A stretch of DNA of 64,000 bases, from the NCBI GenBank assembly GCA_039583875.1, contig CM077149.1, positions 22,643,194 through 22,707,193 of the forward strand, given 5' to 3'. Under the pieces are notes generated by a model. That model saw only the letters and a program-made list of their open reading frames with translations. It had not been told where the DNA came from and did no database searches. Numbering within the stretch: position 1 is the stretch's first letter; each line of letters begins with the position of its first letter. Below are positions 55,751-64,000 of this stretch, piece by piece. Origin of the DNA: Platanthera guangdongensis (Eukaryota; Streptophyta; Magnoliopsida; Asparagales; Orchidaceae). The position numbers and the translations under genes were made by a program.

Positions 55751-58057
55751 TGTAACGCCCCGAAACTCAAAGGAGCAAAGGGGGACGTTTTGGGCCAGTT
55801 TTGGTTTCTGGCTGAAGGCACACGGCCTGGGACACGGGCGTGTCCCAGGGCGTGTCAAGCGTGTGTCGACACTTAGCCGCGAAGTCGTCGAGTTATTCTC
55901 GACGATTCGTCGAGAATGGGCACACGGCCTGCGACACGGGCGTGTCGCAGGGCGTGTCGACCCGTGTCGACACTTAGCCATGAAATCGTCGAGTTATTCT
56001 CGACGATTCGTCGAGAATGGGCACACGGCCTGCGACACGGGCGTGTCGCAGGGCGTGTCGACCCGTGCCGACGATCATCAAGGTGAAATCGTCGAGATTC
56101 ACTCGACGATCGTCGAGACAAGGCACACGGCCTAGGACACGGGCGTGTCCAAGGCCGTGTCATCCAGTCGTCGTTCTCCCCTCGACGAAATGTCCCGTGT
56201 ACACGGCCTGGGGGCCCAGGCGTGTCAATGTGACACGGGCAAGGACACGGGCGTGTCCTAGAACCCGTGCAGTGCTCGGGTTGGAAACGGGGGAAAAATC
56301 ATGGGGTACACGGCCGGCTATACGGCCGTGTCAGCTGGAACACGGGCGTGTCAGCTCGAACACGGGCGTGTTCGATACCCGTGTGCGTGTTCAGAAGATT
56401 CGATTTTGACGGCGAATGCGGCACACGGCCCTGGACACGGGCGTGTGCCAAGCCGTGTTCGGCCCAGATTGGGCATTTCAGCCCCGAATCAAAGCCGCTC
56501 GTTTTCTTAGGTTGAGATCCGACGGCTGGGGATGATTCCTGGGAGGATATACACGGGTTTGACTTAAGAAAAATCCACTTTTCATTACTTATCCTCTCTC
56601 CAAACCCTTGGAGAAAGAAGAGCTAAGGCAAGAGGAAGAGGAGCTAGATCCGCCATTGGAGGAGCTTCGGAGCTCCGAATCGCAAGCCGACTCCGGATCC
56701 ACGGAGGCAACGCAAGCGCGGTGATTTCTATCCGATTACATTTCGATGGCGCCAAAGAGGAACGCAAGGGTAACGATCCTCACTTGTGAGCTTGATAGCT
56801 CTCTTTCTTAGCATAGGAAGCCCTCTCTCGCGAGTTTGCGAAGAGTTGGAGGCATTCCTTCGGGTAGATATGTAAAGTCCCCGTTGTTTAGCGTCCGTAT
56901 GCGAGAACGGACATAGGCATTTTTGGTTGAAGCCTACCCGGACATGTAGTTCGGATCGGTGATGTTGCATTGCATAAGGCCGGAGAAGACTCCGTGCTAT
57001 TGGGTGTTTTTCGGGTTTTCTACGCGGTAGATTGCAGCAGGGAGCCTTGGGGACTAACCCAAAGGTGCACCCGGAAAACTGGGCGGACACGAGGTCTTGC
57101 CAACTTGGTGGCCTGAGAGCCAACTTGAACATAACGGGGTTATGTGATTTGTGGTAGAACGGGAATCGGTGAAAGTTTGACCCGCGCAAATGGCTTAAAT
57201 TGCCGTTGCGATGTGAGCACGGGTTAGATGGAGCCGTACCCGCTTTATGTCGTTCGGGTTAGAGAGACCTAAAGTTACATGGCACTCGCCGTTGGCATAG
57301 ATGTGAGTCTTCGGTGGTCGATGGCTTAAATTGACGTGACCAATACCATGAAGACAAATTGCTCATAGGAATGACCGTCTAAGTGGCGGTGGTGAGTCCG
57401 GAATGTTAATGGCTTTAATTGACGTAACATCGACCGGTTCACCGAGAATGTGCCCTGAGTGCACGGGACGTGTGGCCGTACGAGCCAACGTCTGTGATGA
57501 AATGGCTATGGTTATATGCATTGCTCGCTCGTGCTAATGAAATGCAGGGAAGGAGCATCGCCGCCCCGAGTTGGGGGCGGGATCGTTATAATTTGGTCAG
57601 CATTGCTGACCGTTGCTTTGTTTGCCACCGTGCGGTGGTTTGTTTGCTTGCAGGTGCAGCTGGACCAAGCGGTCAATAGCGGGCTAAAGCCCTTTTTGCG
57701 AAGCTGGCCCTCGAAGGCCCAAGTGGAAATGTTTTATGATTTATTCATGTATGGCCGGCCTGCGAGCCGAGGTTTGGAAATCATGTAAAAGACAAGTGAA
57801 ACATTTTGTAAGGCCTTAAGGCCGACTTTTGAGTATTTTGTAATAACATTCCTATTATCCTGTTAGTGGACATTCATGCTTGTGCTGGGTTCTTGTTTTA
57901 CAACTTATAAACTGCTTCCGCTAGAATGCTCTGTGTAGGACGTTGAGATTAGTTGGATGGTTTCCATACGTAACCACCCGGTCTGTCTGTGGTATATGGC
58001 GTCGGGCCCCGGCCGGACCTACTGCTATATGTTATGCGACGGATAGGGGGTGTTACA
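55751..58057 (+). repeat. 5' LTR of element F (2,307 bp)
   Basis: TGTAACGCCCCG...GGTGTTACA. 55820-56460 holds hairpin-forming modules (CACGGCC...GACACGGGCGTGTC...) and two 102-base tandem units plus a diverged third (from about 55860). 56580-56760 is a GC-rich purine block, 57540-57640 the GGAAGGAGCATCGCC block. No gene is supported; small open frames are repeat-derived. Confidence 0.95.
55820..56460. repeat. Palindromic ACACGGGCGTGT module array in the F LTR
   Basis: Repeated inverted modules such as GGGACACGGGCGTGTCCC and TGCGACACGGGCGTGTCGCA, separated by CTCGACGATTCGTCGAG palindromes; a second copy is in the 3' LTR at 63017-63657. A and K carry the same module types. Confidence 0.88.
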
Positions 58058-58060
58058 ACT

Positions 58061-58072
58061 TGGTATCAGACT
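58061..58072 (+). promoter_or_regulatory. Element F primer-binding site
   Basis: TGGTATCAGACT, three bases after the LTR. Confidence 0.8.
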
Positions 58073-58283
58073 ACTGGTTTTGGTCGGGCTTGAATTGAAT
58101 TCGTGGGCGAATTCTTTTTAAGGGGTGGTGAGCACATTGTGTGCGTCATCGTTATAACAGTAAAGAGAACCCATGAATGTCCACTTAGGAATGAAAATAC
58201 TCGTGTTTGAGGAACCTGCGTGTTCCTATAATTGCTATTTGCAATGTTATTTGGTCGCTTAACGGTGTTTTGTACCACTATAG

Positions 58284-59426
58284 GTGACCAGAAGTGGTGT
58301 TGGGCCGTCAGAACGCCGAGGTTCTGAGGCAAGTAGTGCACCAGAAGTTGCTCCCGCAACACCTTTGTCGGCTGAAAATATAAGATTGGTGGCTGAAGCG
58401 GTGTTAGCCGTGATAAATGCGCAGCCTGGGAGGCAAGCGCAGCAGCCAGCTCCTGTGATGGAGCAAGTACCTCTTCAAGAGGCGGAGCCGAGGAGGATGG
58501 AGCAAGTGGTTGTAGAACCAATAGTGCCAAGGAGGGCGACTGAGAGGCAGTTGAAGCATGTAATGAGCTTTAACCCTCCGTTATTCTCGGGTTGGGAACC
58601 CCATCTCAGGCTGAAGACTGGCTCTCTAGGGTGAAGAGAGTCATGACAGCGACGGAGACGGAGGAGTGGCAGATGACCACCATTGCTACGTTCCTGTTGG
58701 ACGGGGAAGCGAGGATGTGGTGGGAAGGCTTGGAGCTGCATCATCTGAGAGGAAGACAATTGATAGACGTTCCGATGGAAGAGTTCTCGGAATTGTTCTT
58801 AGCAAGATACCTCCCTTCTACTCAGAGGATTTCAATGGAGAATGAGTTCCTGAGGTTGGTGCAGGGTGAGCGAAGCGTGGATGAATATCTCCACGAGTTT
58901 ACGCGGTTGAGTCGTTATGCGAGCTCTACCATCATGGATGAGGAGCGCAAGACTAATCGCTTCTACGAAGGTCTGAGGGATGAGCTGAGACTATTACTGT
59001 CGGGGCCGATGACGCAGGGTTTCTTGACCTTGGTCAATACTGCCCGGTCCTTGGAGAAGGACATGAAGAGTGTACAAGCGAAGAAAGGCTTGGTTGAAAA
59101 GAAATCTGAGTTTAAAGTGCCGACTACTTCGAAGTCTGGCTATCGGAGGACTTTCAAGAAGCATAGGACTTCGGGTCCAGCTCCTTCTGGTGCTTCTGGG
59201 GCGACTACGAGTCGGACCCCGGGCGCGTGCTTCACTTGTGGCAAGACGGGGCATTTCGCCCGTGATTGTTGGAGCGGACGTCCTAAGTCCGAAAGGAGGC
59301 CAGGAGCTACCTACGAAGAGAAGGGAAAGGCGGTGGAGTCGACCGCATCTCACTATGCTCCGGCCCAACCTAGAGTTTACAATCTTGGCCAACAGGAGGC
59401 CATTAAACAAGCTGATGTGGTGACAG
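58284..59426 (+). pseudogene. Element F gag with zinc knuckle, one frameshift
   Basis: Opens with GTG (TRSGVGPSERRGSE) right after an in-frame TAG, as in A. A three-G run at 58589-58591 (four in K) shifts the frame by -1; the second frame (58592 on) reads GTPSQAEDWLSRVKRVMTA, MWWEGLELHHL, FSELFLARYLPSTQRI, QGERSVDEYLHEFTRLSRY and RFYEGLRDELRLLL, with CCHC CFTCGKTGHFARDC at about 59230-59270. Ends in the intron. No other break, so apart from one base gag is intact. An ATG at about 58643 (MTATETEE) could start a shorter product. Role: particle and RNA packaging. Confidence 0.87.
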
Positions 59427-59502
59427 GTACGGTTTAATTTATAGCAAGTCAATTCCTTTATATGCTTGTTATGTATATGTTACCTTACCACTACTTGTTT
59501 AG
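59427..59502 (+). other. Putative gag-pol intron of element F (76 bp)
   Basis: GTGACAG|GTACGG and CTTGTTTAG|GATTTG. Retention: TAA after three more codons. Removal: T-G-F-V-M-I-C joins gag to protease in frame. T-rich before the acceptor. Confidence 0.72.
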
Positions 59503-62500
59503 GATTTGTAATGATTTGTGAAAATCCGGCACGAGCACTCTTTGATACGGGAGCTTCACACTCCTTCTTATCCGAAGGATTTATATCACGCATCGGAGTC
59601 CCTTCTTCGATGGCGAAGGATAAGTTGGATGTGTTGTTGCCCAATGGGTGTTCGATGCGAGCGGTTAGGATCTGCGATGTTAAGATTCGTATTGGGGAGC
59701 AGGAGTTCGACCTGCGAGCGTCTTTACTTCCGTTAGTGGAGTTTGACGTCATATTTGGCATGGACTGGCTCTCGGAGCAGCAGGCCCATATAGATTGCGG
59801 TAGCAAGGAAGTCAAGCTGGGAGCAAGTCGTGAGACGACTTTTACGGGCTTAAAGGGGTCGAGCAAGACGTTGATGTCTGCTCTTCAGGTGGTGAAGGCG
59901 GTTCGTGCCGGAGCAGAACTGTTCTTTACACTTGTGGAGGTTGCAAAGCCGAAGCCCGCGTTGGATTGTATTTCAGTGGTATCGGAATACCCTGATGTGT
60001 TCCCCGCAGATCTTCCTGGAGCCCCGCCTCAACGGGAGATAGATTTTACGATCGAGCTAGTGCCAGGTGCAAAGCCTGTGTCACGATCTCCGTATCGGCT
60101 AGCGCCTAAGGAAATGGCGGAGCTGAAAGTTCAACTGCAAGAGTTGTTGGAACAAGGGTATGTGCGCCCGAGTTCTTCGCCTTGGAGCGCACCGGTCCTC
60201 TTTGTTAAGAAGAAGGACGGAAGCTTGAGGTTGTGTATTGATTATCGGGAGCTAAACAAGCTGACTGAGAAGAACAAGTACCCGATCCCCCGGATTGATG
60301 ATCTCTTCGATCAGTTAGTCGGGTCGACGGTGTACTCGAAGTTAGATCTCAAGTCTGGGTACTATTAGCTACGGATAAGGGAGAGTGATATCCCGAAGAC
60401 AGCGTTTAGTACGAGATACGGGCATTATGAGTTTACGGTCATGCCGTTTGGGCTGACAAATGCGCCGTCAGTGTTCATGGATTTGATGAACAGAACGTTC
60501 AGGGAGTACCTAGACCATTTCGTGATCGTCTTCATCGACGATATTTTGGTGTACTCGCAAAGTGAGGAAGATCACTTCAAGCATCTTCATTTGGTGCTGG
60601 AGACGCTAAGGAGAAACCAGTTGTATGCCAAGTTCTCGAAGTGCGAGTTTTGGCTATCCTCAGTAGCGTTCCTCGGGCATATAGTGAGTGGAGAGGGTAT
60701 TGCGGTGGATCCGGCGAAGATTGTTGCGATACGGGAGTGGCCTGAGCTTGCTACGGTAGCAGAAGTCCGGAGCTTTTTGGGGCTTGCCGGTTATTATAGG
60801 CGCTTCGTAGAGAACTTCTCGCGGATAGCGCTACCTCTCACTACTTTGACGAGGAAGGATCATAAGTTCGTTTGGACGCCGGAGTGCGCGCGAGCTTTTG
60901 AGGAGTTAAAGTGTCGGTTGACCACGGCGCCTGTGTTGAGTTCGCCGGTTGGGACTGAAGGCTATGAGATATATAGCGATGCTTCAGGCAGCGGTTTGGG
61001 TTGTGTGCTACTGCAGCACGGAAGCGTGATAGCTTATGGCTCGAGACAGCTAAAAGTGCACGAGAGGAATTATCCGGTCCACGACTTGGAATTGGCGGCC
61101 GTGATTTTTGCCTTGAAGCTGTGGAGGCATTATTTGTACGGTGTGAAGATTGACATCTACACCGATCACAAGAGCCTAAAGTATCTAATAGATCAGAAAG
61201 ATTTGAATATGCGGCAGCGTAGGTGGATGGAGTTCCTGGGGGACTATACTTTTAAGATCCACTACGTGCCTGGCAAAGGGAATGCGGTTGCGGATGCATT
61301 GAGTCGCCGAGCCCCAGCTCAAGCGAATTGGCTATCAGTGCATGATGAGCGGTTGGTGCAGGAGCTGGAGGCGTTGGAGATTGTTTGTGTGGATAGACAA
61401 TCTAGCGCTGAAGCAGTGCTGAATTGGACTGAAGTCCAATATGACCTGGCTGATCGGATTCGGCAGGCTTTGGATATGGATGCTCATATGAAGCAGTTCA
61501 TGATAGAGGCTCTGGATGGGCCAAATTCCCAATTCGTCGTGGAGGACGGATTGCTTTGGAAAGACGGTCGTTTGTGCGTCCCAAGTGTGGGCAATTTACG
61601 GGTGGAGTTGTTGTACGAGGCACACCATACCAAGTACTCGATTCACCCGGGGAGCACGAAGATGTACCGCGATATCAAGAAGCTATTTTGGTGGCCGGGT
61701 TTGAAGAAGGATGTGGCGCTATACGTAGCGAAGTGCCAAACCTGCGCCTTAGTAAAGGCGGAGTGCCAAAAGCCGGGAGGATTTCTTAAGTCCTTGCCTA
61801 TTCCGGAGTGGAAATTCGACGACATCTCTATGGACTTTGTGCATGGTTTGCCAAGGTCGCAGAAGGGGAACGACGCCATTTGGGTGGTGGTCGATCGATT
61901 GACGAAGGTGTCGCACTTTATTCCGCATAGGAAGGACGATCCGGTGGAGAAGCTGGCGAAGCTTTATGTGGATAATATAGTACGGCTTCATGGTGTGCCC
62001 CGCAGCATCGTGAGTGACCGTGATGGGCGGTTCACGTCCAATGATTGGAGGCTGGTGCAGCAAATGTTGGGAACAAAGCTGAAGTTTAGCACAGCCTTCC
62101 ATCCACAAACGGATGGGCAGACCGAGAGGGTCAATAGAACGATGGAAGACATGCTTCGCATGTGTGTCTTGGACTTCGGAAAGCAATGGGAGGACCACCT
62201 TTATTTGGTGGAGTTCGCATACAACAACAGCTACCAAGCAAGTATTCAGATGGCCGCCTTTCGAGGCCCTATATGGTAGAAGATGTCGCACGCCGTTGTC
62301 TTGGTTAGAAACGGGCGAGTCGAAGTTGTATAAGCGATCGGAAGTGGATGATGCTACTTCCTTGGTAAGAACCATTCGGGAGAGGTTGCTCATGGCTCAG
62401 GACCGGCAAGCAAAGTACTATAATGCCAAGCACAGGAACGTGGAGTTCGCTGTGGGCGATTATGTATACTTGAAGATCAAGCCGTTCAAGGGTGTCTCGC

Positions 62501-62952
62501 GGGTGCGGCGATTGAAAAAGCTAAGCCCGAGGTACCTTGGACCGTTCGAGGTTCTGGAGCGAGTGGGAGAAGCGGCCTATAGGTTGAAGCTTTCAGTGGA
62601 GCTAAGTGGTTTACACGATGTATTCCACATTTCGGTACTTAGGAAGGCGGTGCAAGAGCCTACGCAAGTGATCGCGGTCGATCAAGTGCCGGTGGATAGT
62701 GGGCTAACGACAAAGGTCAAGCCCGTGCGGATTGAAGACTCGGAGGTCAAGCGGCTACGCAATAAAGAGATCAGGATGGTCAAAGTCCGGTGGGACAATT
62801 GCGGTCGTGAGGAGCTCTCCTGGGAGCGAGAGCAGACGATGCTTGACGAATATCCGGAGTTGTTCCGCTCAGGTACAAATTTTGTTTTGTACATGTTTTT
62901 CCCTTTATGTAATTTCGTGGGCGAAATTCTTTTAAGAGGGGTAGAGTTGTAA
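59503..62952 (+). pseudogene. Element F pol: protease, RT, RNase H, integrase, chromodomain
   Basis: Protease [11 protein letters not shown] (about 59530) and [14 protein letters not shown] (about 59748). [14 protein letters not shown] (about 60290), SGYY then TAG at 60366-60368 in place of Gln, [12 protein letters not shown] (60441), VFIDDILVY (about 60525). RNase [12 protein letters not shown] (about 60973), [24 protein letters not shown]. Integrase: HPGSTKMY and CQTC zinc finger (about 61640-61745), MDFVHGL (about 61830), SDRDGRFTS (about 62015), TDGQTERVN (about 62110); an extra T near 62262 shifts the frame before RRCRTPLSWLE. The last frame carries HDVFHISVLRKAV (about 62620) and chromodomain-like VRWDNCGREELSW, ending 62952. 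Two lesions (RT stop, integrase shift) stop a full product. All catalytic residues seen are intact. Confidence 0.92.
62934..62947 (+). promoter_or_regulatory. Element F polypurine tract
   Basis: AAGAGGGGTAGAGT before the 3' LTR. Confidence 0.78.
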
Positions 62953-64000
62953 CGCCCCGAAACTCAAAGGAGCAAAGGGGGACGTTTTGGGCCAGTTTTG
63001 GTTTCTGGCTGAAGGCACACGGCCTGGGACACGGGCGTGTCCCAGGGCGTGTCAAGCGTGTGTCGACACTTAGCCGCGAAGTCGTCGAGTTATTCTCGAC
63101 GATTCGTCGAGAATGGGCACACGGCCTGCGACACGGGCGTGTCGCAGGGCGTGTCGACCCGTGTCGACACTTAGCCGTGAAATCGTCGAGTTATTCTCGA
63201 CGATTCGTCGAGAATGGGCACACGGCCTGTGACACGGGCGTGTCGCAGGGCGTGTCGACCCGTGCCGACGATCATCAAGGTGAAATCGTCGAGATTCACT
63301 CGACGATCGTCGAGACAAGGCACACGGCCTAGGACACGGGCGTGTCCAAGGCCGTGTCATCCAGTCGTCGTTCTCCCCTCGACGAAATGTCCCGTGTACA
63401 CGGCCTGGGGGCCCAGGCGTGTCAATGTGACACGGGCAAGGACACGGGCGTGTCCTAGAACCCGTGCAGTGCTCGGGTTGGAAACGGGGGAAAAATCATG
63501 GGGTACACGGCCGGCTACACGGCCGTGTCAGCTGGAACACGGGCGTGTCAGCTCGAACACGGGCGTGTTCGATACCCGTGTGCGTGTTCAGAAGATTCGA
63601 TTTTGACGGCGAATGCGGCACACGGCCCTGGACACGGGCGTGTGCCAAGCCGTGTTCGGCCCAGATTGGGCATTTCAGCCCCGAATCAAAGCCGCTCGTT
63701 TTCTTAGGTTGAGATCCGACGGCTGGGGATGATTCCTGGGAGGATATACACGGGTTTGACTTAAGAAAAATCCACTTTTCATTACTTATCCTCTCTCCAA
63801 ACCCTTGGAGAAAGAAGAGCTAAGGCAAGAGGAAGAGGAGCTAGATCCGCCATTGGAGGAGCTTCGGAGCTCCGAATCGCAAGCCGACTCCGGATCCACG
63901 GAGGCAACGCAAGCGCGGTGATTTCTATCCGATTACATTTCGATGGCGCCAAAGAGGAACGCAAGGGTAACGATCCTCACTTGTGAGCTTGATAGCTCTC
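62948..64000 (+). repeat. 3' LTR of element F, cut by window end
   Basis: Matches 55751-56803 without indel; differences at 63178 (G for A), about 63230 (T for C) and about 63519 (C for T). Confidence 0.95.

Larger units (their letters stand above)
55751..64000 (+). mobile_element. Element F: young Tekay-like Ty3/gypsy retrotransposon
   Basis: 5' LTR 55751-58057, PBS, gag, intron-like spacer, pol with chromodomain, polypurine tract, 3' LTR from 62948 (cut by the window end at a point equal to 56803). Over the 1,053 shared LTR bases I see three differences, all transitions and no indel. Inserted in the D 5' LTR; CAAGC (55746-55750) is the expected target duplication. Broken by a gag frameshift, an RT stop and an integrase frameshift. 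Confidence 0.95.

Noticed and set aside
58585..58605. Gag frameshift in A and F as a programmed -1 site
   Set aside because: No X-XXY-YYZ slippery heptamer at the join, and K has the frame open with one more G; mutation in a common ancestor is simpler.

Overview
This window reads as plant nuclear heterochromatin made almost entirely of nested LTR retrotransposons. I find no host gene, tRNA, rRNA or CRISPR. A plant origin is suggested by chromodomain-bearing Ty3/gypsy elements, a Tat-type element with a second RNase H and an antisense extra gene, SIRE-like Ty1/copia elements, initiator-Met-tRNA primer sites (TGGTATCAGAG and variants), and stop codons that mostly look like C-to-T decay. The species cannot be named from this sequence. 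I use private letters A to K for the elements.

Layout from left to right. A (1-5775, minus) is a chromodomain-type gypsy element with its 5' LTR, inserted in the gag of K (5776-11993, plus, same family, badly decayed, 3' LTR at its right end). K sits in the gag of J (11994-16131, plus, SIRE-like copia). J is cut in its RT by I (16132-23050, minus gypsy, with a 4.67-kb LTR, integrase and chromodomain). I is cut by an A-family LTR fragment (23051-23994), and that fragment is cut by D (minus gypsy, related to I). D is present in pieces at 23995-25228, 46863-49607 and 53686-55750. Inside D are: copia H (25229-28600 and 46813-46862, minus), whose LTR holds the 18.2-kb Tat-type element E (28601-46812, TSD ACCTG), whose tandem array holds copia G (35865-40646, minus, TSD CTCGG); a non-autonomous element C (49608-53685, minus, TSD CATGC) inside the D protease; and a very young A/K-family element F (55751 to the window end, plus) inside the D 5' LTR. 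A deletion junction near 25228 joins the D 3' LTR to the H gag.

Most notable: (1) A, K, F and D all carry an in-frame, phase-1 GT-AG intron candidate between gag and protease (76 bp in A/K/F, 129 bp in D). Retention stops gag just inside the intron; removal fuses gag to pol. (2) A and F share both a gag frameshift and an RT stop, although the two F LTRs differ at only three positions in about 1.05 kb, so a defective lineage appears to have moved recently. (3) C encodes no recognisable gag or pol but has a long acidic open frame with an optional intron that would switch it to a hydrophobic tail. (4) E carries two antisense spliced genes with their own TATA boxes between integrase and 3' LTR, plus a Glu-rich linker between protease and RT. 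(5) Unrelated LTRs (copia H, gypsy F) both carry the palindrome GTGTCGACAC, with 18 exact copies in H.

Frames are broken in most coding regions, and indel-type differences between the G LTRs warn that some breaks may be assembly errors. Functional statements rest on motifs read by eye; no database search was run.
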